Assembly (NCBI GenBank): GCA_028285305.1
Contig: JANQPV010000065.1
Coordinates: 62,001 to 126,000, forward strand
Length of the DNA: 64,000 nucleotides
Direction: 5' to 3'
Source of the DNA: Alphaproteobacteria bacterium
Lineage (GTDB): Bacteria; Pseudomonadota; Alphaproteobacteria; SMXP01
Below, in pieces: positions 34,452-43,447 of the stretch. Below the pieces are notes generated by a model. It saw only the letters and a list, made by a program, of their open reading frames with translations. It was not told the DNA's origin and made no database searches. Position numbers and translations under genes: made by a program. Position 1 is the stretch's first letter. Every line of letters starts with the position of its first letter.

Positions 34452-34480
34452 GGGGCGGACCTTATCGGTCCGCCCCTTTT
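34452..34480 (+). terminator. rho-independent terminator of carD
   Basis: A perfect 10-bp stem GGGGCGGACC (34452-34461) and GGTCCGCCCC (34467-34476) with a five-base loop TTATC is followed by TTTT. It starts 28 bases after the carD stop and is the clearest intrinsic terminator in the window. Confidence 0.92.
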
Positions 34481-34550
34481 GATTCGGATAAAACAGGCCT
34501 CACAGCCTTCGTCTTACTGATACCAGACCTTACGATTGAGGGACGCAAAG

Positions 34551-36044
34551 CTATTCCCTTACGATCTTAACGAGGTCTCCTGATTTCAACTGATCGCCTT
34601 GGTCCAATCCGTTCAGTGTCATAAACCGTTCCTTACGGAAGTTCGAATAGGCCATCCGATTGGCAAGACCATCAATGGTGTCGTTGCGGCGCACTCGGAC
34701 GAGTTGAACTCGCAGGGGCTTTAGTTTTCCAGCTTCACTCGCTGAAATGGAACGAAAGCTGCCCACCATCTTTTCAAGATCGTCCGCCACCGCATCGGTT
34801 CTGTTTGGATTTGTTAGGATCTGGAACCGAGCCACATATTTGGGCGAAAACGCCAATGCGACCAGACGGAGATCCCCGGTACCATTTCGAGTATTGATCC
34901 GCGTGATCGCTGAGGCCGCGTTCATCCCCCTGATTTTGAATGCCTGCAGATTTTGAAGATTAGCGTCCTTCCCCCATCCTCTGATGTAAGCGCCCATATC
35001 GTTTCCGGTCCTTGGCGCGTCGAAATCGAACTTGACCTGAGTGCCGTTCGGGCCAACGGCAAGAACATAGTTCGGATTGTTGGTGAGGTTGAACCCGCTT
35101 GGCGCGGTGAACGTGAAACGAAGCTCGGGGTGAGAGAATGTGGTGCCGCGCACATAGCCTTGTTCCGGATCATCCCCATAAAGAAGGCCTTGGATCGCAT
35201 TGAGATAGGCCGCCGATTTGTCCGGACGGCTTCCTCGCGCAATTCCTGTTGATGCAGCCTTCTGCTCGGCGCGTTGAACCCGTTTCAATGTGTTGGGATG
35301 CGTGGACAGGTACTGGACCTGATGAGGATCATAGCCAACGCCTTGAACGGTCGCATGAAGCTTTTGCTGCCGCTCCAGATTCCCTAGAAACGACGACATA
35401 GAGTACGGATCATATCCTGCGGCCGTCAGATAATCCGTCCCCACGGCGTCGGCCTCATATTCGTCTTGCCGCGAATTATTGAGCAAGTAGAGCTGGCTGC
35501 CCGCGCCCAAAATCTGACCAACAGCTTCGCTCTGAGTTAAAATCGCTCCTAGTATGCTTCCGATCCCAGCAATTTGCTGCTTGCTGAAGCGTTCGGCGGA
35601 ATGGCGTTCGACCACGTGCCCCAATTCGTGGGCCAAGACACCGGCCACTTCCGCTTCGGAATTCGCCAGAGCCAGGATCCCACGTGTTACGTAGATGTAG
35701 CCACCAGGAAGGGCCATGGCGTTAACGACCGGAGAATTCAAGACCGTGAACGTGATCTCGCTCTGCTCCACAGGAGAGTTCTTCACGATCGTGTTCATGA
35801 TTTGATCGGCGTACGATGCGATTTGATTGTTCTTGTACGCGCCCCCAAACTCTTGCAGGATCAGCGGATGCTGCTGGGCACCGATTTTCTTTTCGGATTC
35901 CTTGTTCATGAATGGCGTGAATTGGGCGGCCGCCGGCGACACCATAAAAGCTGCAGCAATACACACACTCAGAGTAAGAATTACTTGCAACAATAAATTG
36001 TGAGTGCGGTCTTGTTCACTCTTTGAAGCACAAAGTCGGCTCAT
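34551..36044 (-). CDS. M48 family zinc metalloprotease with LysM-like tail
   Basis: A 497-residue exported protease. An N-terminal signal-like segment (LLLQVILTLSVCIAAAFMVSPAAA) leads to the M48 domain: NAMALPGGYIYVTRGILAL, the zinc motif H139-E-L-G-H143 (AHELGHVVERHSAE), and DEYEADAVGTDYL with the third ligand. The C-terminal region has a LysM-like end (RRNDTIDGLANRM...LKSGDLVKIV) that could hold it to peptidoglycan. Members such as BepA/YfgC help outer-membrane protein assembly. The ATG at 36044 has AAGGGA upstream, and its start overlaps the end of the upstream SNase-like gene by 29 bases, so the pair is coupled. Confidence 0.9.
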   Translation of the reverse strand: MSRLCASKSEQDRTHNLLLQVILTLSVCIAAAFMVSPAAAQFTPFMNKESEKKIGAQQHPLILQEFGGAYKNNQIASYADQIMNTIVKNSPVEQSEITFTVLNSPVVNAMALPGGYIYVTRGILALANSEAEVAGVLAHELGHVVERHSAERFSKQQIAGIGSILGAILTQSEAVGQILGAGSQLYLLNNSRQDEYEADAVGTDYLTAAGYDPYSMSSFLGNLERQQKLHATVQGVGYDPHQVQYLSTHPNTLKRVQRAEQKAASTGIARGSRPDKSAAYLNAIQGLLYGDDPEQGYVRGTTFSHPELRFTFTAPSGFNLTNNPNYVLAVGPNGTQVKFDFDAPRTGNDMGAYIRGWGKDANLQNLQAFKIRGMNAASAITRINTRNGTGDLRLVALAFSPKYVARFQILTNPNRTDAVADDLEKMVGSFRSISASEAGKLKPLRVQLVRVRRNDTIDGLANRMAYSNFRKERFMTLNGLDQGDQLKSGDLVKIVRE

Positions 36045-36834
36045 CTCGGTGTCCCTTCTTTACCCGTTGGTTTGGAGGATACTCTATCTGTTCCGGATGC
36101 GTCACCTCCAAATTGGGGCCATTGTATGAAGTGATCCAACCGCGCACCCGAATGCGTTGTCCTTCCAATGACTTAAGATCGATGTCGCCGCCTTCCAAGG
36201 CCTTGCGGAATTTCGGGGCAATGGTGACGGTGAAATCGGTCTTCCAGTCGTCACCAAAATTCAAATAGTGTCGGCCCTTCACAATCGCGGCGGCTCGCAC
36301 GCGTCCTTCAACGATCTGAAATGTGTCAATTTCCTGACGAAGCCTGTCCGGTGAGCGCACTTGGTACCAATCGAGCGACCAAATGCCCAAGCGCTCCGTA
36401 CGCGCTACTTGTTCCAGCTTCTGGAGCTCTCGAATGCACCGCGTATGGGATCGCAGACTATGCACTCTCGCCATGCCCCGGCGCACCATGAGACCTTGGA
36501 GCCACGTTCCGTCTTTCAGCTCAATTTGGCCCAATAGACGCCGATGACGGTCTCGCTCCTCGCCCACAAAGTAGACAAATGCCTCTTCCCCTTCGGCAAC
36601 TGCATTCAAGTAGGCTGTGGCTTGCTTTGCCATCGGCTGAGGGGTGAGGCCAAAACCCGGCATCTTTGGCGCTTCGATTCCCACCAGAACAAGAATGTCG
36701 CCGCTTGCCAGCTCGATTGTGTCCCCGGACACGGCTGCTTTGAGCGTAACCTGTATGGAGCGCATCCGTTCTTCGGCAACCAAAGGCTCGCCGAACAAGA
36801 TGAGAAGGACGATGCAGGCAAGCCTCATTCGCAT
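36016..36834 (-). CDS. exported SNase-like protein, probably degenerate
   Basis: A 272-residue protein. It has a signal peptide (MRMRLACIVLLILFGEPLVA), followed by a staphylococcal-nuclease-like OB fold: VSGDTIELASGDILVLVGIEAPKMPG, then KQATAYLNAVAEG, VGEERDRHRRLLGQIEL and QGLMVRRGMARVHS. The usual catalytic Arg in 'VRLxGIDAP' is replaced by Val (V49 by hand alignment), and the Asp by Glu54, so nuclease activity may be lost. The last ~100 residues form a second beta-rich domain (VEGRVRAAAIVKGRHYLNFGDDWKTDFTVTI...IRVRGWITSYNGPNLEVTHPEQIEY), which resembles a nucleic-acid-binding OB fold. It overlaps the M48 gene. Family assignment is reasonable; function unknown. Confidence 0.75.
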   Translation of the reverse strand: MRMRLACIVLLILFGEPLVAEERMRSIQVTLKAAVSGDTIELASGDILVLVGIEAPKMPGFGLTPQPMAKQATAYLNAVAEGEEAFVYFVGEERDRHRRLLGQIELKDGTWLQGLMVRRGMARVHSLRSHTRCIRELQKLEQVARTERLGIWSLDWYQVRSPDRLRQEIDTFQIVEGRVRAAAIVKGRHYLNFGDDWKTDFTVTIAPKFRKALEGGDIDLKSLEGQRIRVRGWITSYNGPNLEVTHPEQIEYPPNQRVKKGHRDEPTLCFKE

Positions 36835-36849
36835 GAGAGGGCGCCGACC

Positions 36850-38865
36850 TCAAGGCTGATCAGATTCGAGATTTAGCCAGGCGATTTGGTTCGGCGACAA
36901 AGTAATAGAGAGGGCTCCAAAACTCGAGTGCGCCTCATTCAACGTGCGCGGACCGATCAGCGCATAAGGCGCGAACGGTTGGTCCAGAACATAGGCCAGC
37001 GCGATTTGCACCGGCTCGACGTTCAAATTGTTTGCCAATTCGATCGCCCGTCGGCGACGCTCAAAGTTATCATCAGCAACCCATCCCTGAAGATCCTCGT
37101 TTAAGTTTGGATTGCTGGGATCCCCCCGGTCTGTGAAAAAGCCGCGAGCTTGGGACGACCAAGCCATCAGAGAAAGTTTCTCTTGCGATATCCAGTTCTT
37201 AAACGCCGGCTCAGACGCCGATTCACATCCAGGCCAAATGGGCTCGACCATTCGGGCCAGACTGAAATTATTGCTCACAACTTGAAAAGACTGCTTGCCG
37301 GTTTGGGAGGCATAGTCCATGGCTTGGACCAAGCGGTCCATGGTCCAATTCGATGCGCCAAAAATGCGGATTTGACCAAGCGCAACATGGTCGTTCAAAA
37401 CGTCAATGAATTCGCTTACTGGTATGTCCGGATTATCACGGTGCAGCATATAGATGTCCACATAATCCGTCTGGAGACGGTCAAGACTCTCACGCAGTTG
37501 TCGTGATGCGTGATCGGGTGTGCACCAGGGCGTATGGGCGCCTTTGCCAATGATGGCCACATCGTCGCGTATATCTCGGTTTTGGATCCATTGTCCCAAC
37601 AAACGCTCCATCAATCCGCGTTCGTAAATGTGGGCCGTGTCGAACAGGGTGCCTCCGTTTTCGAAGAAGTCATCGAACATCACCGTTGCATGAGGCAACG
37701 TGGTCTGGTTGTCGCATCCCATCACGAGCCGCGACAGTCTCTTTTCAAGACCGTCAATCTTGCCGTACTTCATATTGTTCCTGCCATCCACGGTGAGTGG
37801 GTCACCGGTCAGTGTGGGGATGGCCGATCGTTCGGCTTCATAGGTCAGGCCAACGGCTTGGCGCCAGAGATCCAAAGCTCGCATGTTGCCGAGGGAATCT
37901 TCCCAGTTCATGGCGGACGCTTGCCGTTTTCCGGCTAATATGGCTTCACCGACATGATCGGCTTCGATCGTATACAGAGGGCGTGGGTCGACGACTTCGA
38001 TCCGATCCGGCGTTCCGTCCAATCCGCCATCCGGCAGCTTCACCACATCAATATGGGTTGAGCCTCCCTTCATGCCCGACGCGTGCCAGGGGCTCGGCAC
38101 ATGAAGACGCCCTTTGGTTCCAGTCACCGTCAAACCCACGCCCAGCGGCACGCGTGTAGCAGCCGAGACATGGGCAAGAATATCGTCTTCAAATTCCAGG
38201 ATCCCGAACGTATGTTCGTCGACGCCAGTCGTTCCGATATGTGCCGCTGCGTGGACACGCACCGGCTCTGCATAGGCGTTGCCTTGGGCCGCGCCAGCAA
38301 TAAGCCGCGCTGCCGAAACCGGGTAACAGCCAATGTCAAGGATGCCCCCACCGCCCAGAGCGTTGGAAAACAAGCGGTGATCCGGATCGAAGGGAGCGGC
38401 AAACCCGAATCTAGCTTCGATCGTTCGCACATCTCCTATGATACCCTCCTTGACTAACTCAACCAGTTTTTCCGTTAGCGGATGGCATCGATACATAAAG
38501 GCTTCCATTGCGAACACGTCCGCCTTTTCGGCAGCGGCATAGGTTCCCATCGCTTCGGCGTGGTTCATGGCCACCGGTTTTTCGCAAAGGACGTGCTTTC
38601 CGGCGCGTGCGGCCTTTACGGCCCACTCGGCATGGCTCGGGTGCGGTGTCGCGATATAGACAGCGTCGACCTCGTCGTCTTCGAGCATGGATTGATAGGA
38701 AGAGAATGGCTTACAGGCTGAGAACTTTTCCTTAAATTTCTTGGCCTGGTCCTCGGACCGGCTCGCAACGGCGGAGAGCTCGCCTGTCTTCGATGCGACG
38801 ACCCCAGCTGCGAAGGCCCGCGAAATATTGCCTGTACTGATTAACCCCCATCTGACTTTGTTCAC
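36850..38865 (-). CDS. fused Gfo/Idh/MocA dehydrogenase and aldo/keto reductase
   Basis: A 671-residue fusion. Residues 1 to about 330 are a Gfo/Idh/MocA oxidoreductase: N-terminal Rossmann start VRWGLISTGNISRAFAAGV, DAVYIATPHPSHAEWAVKAARAGKHVLCEKPVA and the alpha/beta C-terminal domain. Residues about 345-671 are an aldo/keto reductase: RLVMGCDNQTTLPHATVMFDDFFENGGTLFDTAHIYERG holds the Asp/Tyr of the catalytic set, then IGKGAHTP, VDIYMLHRDNPDIPVSEFIDVLNDH with Lys/His positions, and the cofactor end IALAYVLDQPFAPYALIGPR. Such a fusion would oxidise and reduce a sugar or polyol at two positions. It starts with GTG in a GTGA overlap with the SelO gene. The substrate is unknown. Confidence 0.85.
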   Translation of the reverse strand: MNKVRWGLISTGNISRAFAAGVVASKTGELSAVASRSEDQAKKFKEKFSACKPFSSYQSMLEDDEVDAVYIATPHPSHAEWAVKAARAGKHVLCEKPVAMNHAEAMGTYAAAEKADVFAMEAFMYRCHPLTEKLVELVKEGIIGDVRTIEARFGFAAPFDPDHRLFSNALGGGGILDIGCYPVSAARLIAGAAQGNAYAEPVRVHAAAHIGTTGVDEHTFGILEFEDDILAHVSAATRVPLGVGLTVTGTKGRLHVPSPWHASGMKGGSTHIDVVKLPDGGLDGTPDRIEVVDPRPLYTIEADHVGEAILAGKRQASAMNWEDSLGNMRALDLWRQAVGLTYEAERSAIPTLTGDPLTVDGRNNMKYGKIDGLEKRLSRLVMGCDNQTTLPHATVMFDDFFENGGTLFDTAHIYERGLMERLLGQWIQNRDIRDDVAIIGKGAHTPWCTPDHASRQLRESLDRLQTDYVDIYMLHRDNPDIPVSEFIDVLNDHVALGQIRIFGASNWTMDRLVQAMDYASQTGKQSFQVVSNNFSLARMVEPIWPGCESASEPAFKNWISQEKLSLMAWSSQARGFFTDRGDPSNPNLNEDLQGWVADDNFERRRRAIELANNLNVEPVQIALAYVLDQPFAPYALIGPRTLNEAHSSFGALSITLSPNQIAWLNLESDQP

Positions 38866-40277
38866 GACGTGTCCTCCAACGCTTCGCGCATTGTGGCGAT
38901 TTCTTCAAGTTTGGCTTCAAACGGTGTCCAATCGTCCTCCAAAGCAATCCGCTCCCAAATCGCTTCTATCTCGTCGATCAGAAGCGTACACGGCGTCCCT
39001 TCTCGGAAATAGGCATGGGATAGAGCCTCTTCCCGGCATGGCTCGTAGCGTTCCATGCGCGTCCTGATGTCCGCAAAAAGAGGATGTCGATAGGCTGACG
39101 CAACAGGGCTGGCATTCGCGTCCCGAAGCGCGCCACCATACCAATCGAAAAAGAACCGTTCGAATCCCACTTGCGAACGCTGCATGAAATGGAGCGATGA
39201 ATTCACCAGTTCGGCGTCCCCCTCGCCGCGCGGTTTCAGTCCCAGTCGTTTGAGGAACTTTTCGATGAGCGCCCCTTGATAGCGAGCAGGATAGGCTTCG
39301 AGCGCGTCAACCAAGACTTCTTTTTCGCAAATCAAACTCAGCGCACCGGCCAATTGCTTCAAGTTCCAAAAGACCGCTTCCGGCTGGCGCCCAAACGCAT
39401 AAATCCCTTGCTGATCAAAGTAGGCCGCGACGAAAACCGGGTCGTAAATGGGAAGCAGCCGATACGGGCCGTAATCGAAACTCTCTCCCGTGATTGTCAT
39501 ATTGTCGGTGTTGAGGACTCCGTGCACGAACCCCGCCGTCATCCACGAGGCGACCAATTCGGCGGTGCGCCCACAGATACGGCTTAAAAAGGCGCCCACT
39601 TTTTCATCCGTGTCCGGTCCATCCAGATCTGGGAAGTAGTGTTCTATAGAATAATTGACCAGCCGCCACAGACGCTCTGTGCTTTGCTCATAGGCCTGGC
39701 GCTGGAATGTACCGAAGCGAATGTGAGAGTGGTTCAAGCGTACGAGCACGGCCGAGCGCGCCGGCGAGGGCTCGTCATGGCGATAGAGCTCCTCACCCGT
39801 TTCCAACAGGCTGAACGATTTGGACGTGTACACACCCAGGGCTTCCAAAAGCTCCGTGACCAGCACTTCTCGGACGCCGCCCTTAAGGGTTAAGCGGCCA
39901 TCTGCGGTCCGGGAGTAAGGCGTTTGTCCGCTGCCTTTGGTCGCAAGGTCTAGAAGCCGGCCGTCCTCGGGATCGCGAAGTTGGGCAAACAGAAAGCCTC
40001 GGCCATCGCCAATGTCCGGATTGTAGGATCGGAATTGGTGGCCGTGATAGCGCATGGCGAGGGGATGCGCCAAGTTTCCGGGAAGGGGTTCAAAAACACC
40101 GAAGTGACTTTGCCATTCGGCCTCGCTTAACAGGCCAAGACCTAACCGATCCGCCCACCGCTGGTTGCGATAGCGAACAAGGTGAGCTGGAAACTGGGCC
40201 GGCTCAACCGCGTCGAAGAAGCCTTCACCGATTTCTTTGTAAACGGGCTGGGGCGTGTAGTGATTGGCAATGGGCAT
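38862..40277 (-). CDS. selO: protein adenylyltransferase SelO (YdiU/UPF0061)
   Basis: A 471-residue pseudokinase-fold enzyme that transfers AMP to Ser, Thr or Tyr of target proteins. Family motifs are PLAMRYHGHQFRSYNPDIGDGRGFLFAQL, DLATKGSGQTPYSRTADGRLTLKGGVREVL, GVYTSKSFSLLETGEEL, HGVLNTDNMTITGESFDYGPYRLLPIYDP and the later EAVFWNLKQLAGAL. The length is slightly under the ~480 residues usual in bacteria. No selenocysteine or cysteine redox switch is visible at the C-terminus, which ends EEIATMREALEDTS. It is transcribed toward, and overlaps by four bases, the fused oxidoreductase gene, so it is the first gene of the pair. The start is ATG 40277. Confidence 0.93.
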   Translation of the reverse strand: MPIANHYTPQPVYKEIGEGFFDAVEPAQFPAHLVRYRNQRWADRLGLGLLSEAEWQSHFGVFEPLPGNLAHPLAMRYHGHQFRSYNPDIGDGRGFLFAQLRDPEDGRLLDLATKGSGQTPYSRTADGRLTLKGGVREVLVTELLEALGVYTSKSFSLLETGEELYRHDEPSPARSAVLVRLNHSHIRFGTFQRQAYEQSTERLWRLVNYSIEHYFPDLDGPDTDEKVGAFLSRICGRTAELVASWMTAGFVHGVLNTDNMTITGESFDYGPYRLLPIYDPVFVAAYFDQQGIYAFGRQPEAVFWNLKQLAGALSLICEKEVLVDALEAYPARYQGALIEKFLKRLGLKPRGEGDAELVNSSLHFMQRSQVGFERFFFDWYGGALRDANASPVASAYRHPLFADIRTRMERYEPCREEALSHAYFREGTPCTLLIDEIEAIWERIALEDDWTPFEAKLEEIATMREALEDTS

Positions 40278-40464
40278 GTGTTTCTCATACTCGGAAACAA
40301 TTCCAGGCCAAAGCTGATTTCAGACCACCGCATACAAAAAACGGTGGTATGCAAGTGATATTGCCTCAGCTGTGGGTCGTAACCACCTTTAGTGTAGACA
40401 GTCTGGTGTCGTAAGCTAACATTCGCTTCGTCAGCAGATGGGGTCGTGTGGAGGAACAAATTCA
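40278..40464. promoter_or_regulatory. divergent selO/nfeD control region with overlapping inverted repeats
   Basis: The 187-base region between selO and nfeD has ACCACCG (40324-40330) pairing with CGGTGGT (40342-40348), and GCATAC (40330-40335) pairing with GTATGC (40347-40352). The two pairings cannot form at once. This could be a shared operator or a leader with alternative folds. GGAGG at 40450-40454 is the ribosome site of nfeD. Confidence 0.4.
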
Positions 40465-41958
40465 ATGCTAGACTCAAATCACTATCATAACGCATTGAAA
40501 AGAAACGTATTTTTTCTTTCTTTAGTCGCGCTGGGCTTGGCTGGGTTCGCCTTTCACTCGTTCACTGGCGCTAAAGCACAGACCGAAGAGTCGGCGCGAT
40601 CTGCCGTGGTGTTGACCATAGACGGCCCGATCGGGCCGGCCATTGCAGATTACGTGAGAAGGGAGATTTCCAAAGCAAATGATGCGGGTGCCGGCCTCAT
40701 CATCCTTGAAATGGACACACCAGGCGGCCTCGACACCAGCATGCGGGCGATCATAAAAGACATTCTTGCTTCAAGTGTCCCGGTCGCCAGTTATGTCGGG
40801 CCGAGCGGAGCGCGGGCAGCCAGTGCGGGGACTTACATCATGTATGCAAGTCACGTGGCGGCCATGGCGCCGGGGACTAATTTGGGATCCGCAACGCCTG
40901 TGCAAATGGGCGGTACCTCTCCGGTTCCCAACGAGGAACCCGCGACCCCTGCTGAGCCAGCTTCGGAAGAAGGCGCGGATGGGGAAGGTAATTCGTCTAA
41001 TGAAGAAGCGAACAAGCAGGACGCTCAGGAAGGTGGGGAAGAAAACTCCGGCGATGCCGCGCCCTCGAACGAAGACAGCATGCGGGCCAAAGTTGTGAAT
41101 GACGCCGCCGCCTATATTCAAGGTCTCGCAGAACTGCGGGAACGTAATGTAGAATGGGCAGTGAAAGCGGTTCGCGAAGCGAAAAACCTAACGGCTACCG
41201 ACGCTGCGGAGCAAAATGTCATCGACTTCGTTGCGATCGACCTCAATGAGTTGCTTGAAAAATCTCAAGGCCGAACAGTTAAGATGGTCGGCGATGCGAC
41301 ATTGACTTTGGACGTGAAAGACCTCTCGATTGTCCGCAATGAACCGGACTGGGCCACCGAGTTTTTGGCGACGATCACCCACCCCAATGTTGCGTTTCTC
41401 CTTATGACATTGGGCTTTTACGGACTGTTTTTTGAACTCGCCAATCCGGGGTCTGTCTTTCCCGGCGTCGCGGGTATCATTGCTTTGATTCTCGGCCTTT
41501 ACGCCCTCAGCGTTTTGCCGGTCAATATGGCCGGGGCCGGACTTCTTGTGTTCGGCATTATTCTTATGATCGCGGAGGCGTTTTCTCCGTCGATCGGCGT
41601 GCTGGGACTGGGCGGGCTTGCAGCCTTCGCCTTGGGCGCAACCATGTTGTTCGAAACTGAGTCCCCGGAGTTTCAACTTTCCCCTGAAGTGATCATTGCG
41701 ACGACGGTGGCGAGCGGCGTCTTTATGGCGTTCATTGCTTTCTTCGCCCTGGGCGCACAAGCAAAGAGAGTCGTCACCGGCAAGGAACATATTCTACGTC
41801 AACGGGGAGTGGTGGAAAGCTGGGAAGGCAAAGCCGGCTGGGTTACCCTCGACGGCGAAAGATGGAGCGCCGTCAGTGATTATGAGCTGCAGCCCGGCCA
41901 GGTTGTCAAAGTCGTCAAGATGGATGGGCTCACGCTCAAGGTTGCACCGGTTCGGTAA
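40465..41958 (+). CDS. NfeD-type membrane serine protease, long form
   Basis: A 497-residue protein: a signal-like helix (NVFFLSLVALGLAGFAFHS), a ClpP-class protease domain with LEMDTPGGLDTSM and GPSGARAASAGTYIMYASHVAAMAP (the Ser of ASAGT is the likely nucleophile), an unusually acidic, Glu/Asn-rich insert of about 50 residues, then about four to five membrane helices (LLMTLGFYGLFFELANPG, IIALILGLYALSVLP, LLVFGIILMIAEAFSP) and a C-terminal OB-fold (GVVESWEGKAGWVTLDGERWSAVSD). Long NfeD proteins work with stomatin-like proteins, and a slipin gene follows 42 bases later. ATG 40465 is chosen, with GGAGG at 40450. Confidence 0.9.
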   Translation: MLDSNHYHNALKRNVFFLSLVALGLAGFAFHSFTGAKAQTEESARSAVVLTIDGPIGPAIADYVRREISKANDAGAGLIILEMDTPGGLDTSMRAIIKDILASSVPVASYVGPSGARAASAGTYIMYASHVAAMAPGTNLGSATPVQMGGTSPVPNEEPATPAEPASEEGADGEGNSSNEEANKQDAQEGGEENSGDAAPSNEDSMRAKVVNDAAAYIQGLAELRERNVEWAVKAVREAKNLTATDAAEQNVIDFVAIDLNELLEKSQGRTVKMVGDATLTLDVKDLSIVRNEPDWATEFLATITHPNVAFLLMTLGFYGLFFELANPGSVFPGVAGIIALILGLYALSVLPVNMAGAGLLVFGIILMIAEAFSPSIGVLGLGGLAAFALGATMLFETESPEFQLSPEVIIATTVASGVFMAFIAFFALGAQAKRVVTGKEHILRQRGVVESWEGKAGWVTLDGERWSAVSDYELQPGQVVKVVKMDGLTLKVAPVR

Positions 41959-42000
41959 CCGGAGCACAAAGATTAAAGGCTGGATTCAGAAAGGGCCAAT

Positions 42001-42750
42001 ATGTTTGACTTATTTACACTCTTAGCGATCGGCGTCTTCCTCTTCATCGTCGTCGTTCCGGCGATTATCAAAATCCTTCGGGAGTATGAACGCGCGGTGA
42101 TCTACACGCTTGGTCGCTTCACGGGTGTATCGGGGCCCGGCCTGATCCTGCTCATTCCCTTTATCCAGCAGATGGTGAAGGTCGATATGCGGACACTTGT
42201 CCACGACGTTCCGTCTCAAGACGTTATCTCCAAAGACAACGTTTCGGTAAAGGTGAATGCGGTGATTTACTATCGGGTGATCGATGCCAACAAGGCGATC
42301 AACCAAGTGGAGAACTTCATGGCGGCCACCAGCCAGCTGGCGCAGACCACATTGCGCTCGGTACTCGGTAAGCACGATCTCGATGAAATGCTCTCAGAGC
42401 GCGACAAGCTCAATTTGGATATTCAAGCCATTCTCGACAGCCAGACCGAAGCCTGGGGTATCAAGGTCGCCAACGTTGAAATCAAGCATGTCGATATCGA
42501 CCAAAGTATGATCCGCGCCATTGCCAAGCAAGCCGAAGCCGAGCGGGAACGGCGTGCTAAGGTCATCAGTGCTGACGGTGAGATGCAGGCGGCGGAGAAA
42601 CTGGCCGAAGCGGCGCGCATTCTTGCGGGAGAAGAACAAGGCCTGCAGATAAGGTATCTGTCCGCATTGCAAGAGATTGCCAATGACCGGACGAATACCA
42701 TCGTATTCCCCTTCTCGCCCGAGACCCTGTCTAAGGTGTTTGGGCGGTAG
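42001..42750 (+). CDS. slipin/stomatin family SPFH protein
   Basis: A 249-residue SPFH-domain membrane protein. A single N-terminal helix ([20 protein letters not shown]) is followed by the stomatin pattern: [103 protein letters not shown], and the coiled coil rich in Ala/Glu ([34 protein letters not shown]). The protein forms membrane assemblies that organise lipids and proteins. It lies 42 bases after nfeD in the classic NfeD-slipin pair. Confidence 0.95.
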   Translation: MFDLFTLLAIGVFLFIVVVPAIIKILREYERAVIYTLGRFTGVSGPGLILLIPFIQQMVKVDMRTLVHDVPSQDVISKDNVSVKVNAVIYYRVIDANKAINQVENFMAATSQLAQTTLRSVLGKHDLDEMLSERDKLNLDIQAILDSQTEAWGIKVANVEIKHVDIDQSMIRAIAKQAEAERERRAKVISADGEMQAAEKLAEAARILAGEEQGLQIRYLSALQEIANDRTNTIVFPFSPETLSKVFGR

Positions 42751-42787
42751 AACGTATGCGGACGGGGAGACACCTCGTCCTTTGAGA

Positions 42788-43447
42788 TTATCGGCTGATA
42801 AGCTTTTGGGCGCTGACCCCGTAGCTCCGTTCGAACGCAGACTGGTAGGCGGGCCTTGCGCGCATCCCTGCGTGGAAGGTGTGTAAAAACTCTGGCACGT
42901 CCATCTTGTAGGCCACGATCCAATCGAGGCACGTGGTGAGAAGGATGTCCGGTATACTGAGTTTATCCTGCACCAGGTGGGAGAAGTCCCGCCCGCGAAG
43001 AGATTCGATCGCCCCTAACTGCTTGTAGAAATACGCTTTTGCGGAGTCAACGACACCCGGCGCATCGCCGTAAATCGCTTTAAGGTCTTGGTGACGCCGA
43101 ATGACGTAGAGCGAGGTTTCATCGAGTTCAGACAGAATAAAGCAGGACCATTCATCGCACTTGGCCTTGTCTTCAATCGTCTTGGGCAGGAAGACGTTCG
43201 ACCCGTCGCCATACTTTTCAAGCAGATAGTTGGTGATCGCAACGCTTTCGGATAGCTCGAATTCGCCGTCTACCATATAGGGGATCTTTTGCTTCGGGTT
43301 CAGGCTCGTATACTCAGCGGTCTTCGTTTCGCCCGTACGCGGACCGAAGGCGTTCAGCCTATAGTCCACGTCCAATTCCTCGAGGAGCCAAATGGGGCGC
43401 ATCGTCCGTGTCGTTGTATTGCCCCAGAGTTTGACCGGCGGCGTCAT
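42788..43447 (-). CDS. glutathione S-transferase-like protein coupled to bioD
   Basis: A 219-residue GST. The N-terminal thioredoxin-like part has VKLWGNTTTRTMRPIWLLEELDVDYRL, NPKQKIPYMVDGEFELSESVAITNYLLEKY (the Ser of ESVA binds glutathione), then the helical C-terminal domain (KCDEWSCFILSELDETSLYV, DKLSIPDILLTTCLDWIVAYKM). ATG 43447 overlaps the bioD stop as ATGA, so it is the third cistron of bioF-bioD-GST; the frame runs up to 43489 inside bioD. Its place in the biotin operon is unexpected and its substrate unknown. Its stop converges on slipin, 37 bases away. Confidence 0.88.
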   Translation of the reverse strand: MTPPVKLWGNTTTRTMRPIWLLEELDVDYRLNAFGPRTGETKTAEYTSLNPKQKIPYMVDGEFELSESVAITNYLLEKYGDGSNVFLPKTIEDKAKCDEWSCFILSELDETSLYVIRRHQDLKAIYGDAPGVVDSAKAYFYKQLGAIESLRGRDFSHLVQDKLSIPDILLTTCLDWIVAYKMDVPEFLHTFHAGMRARPAYQSAFERSYGVSAQKLISR

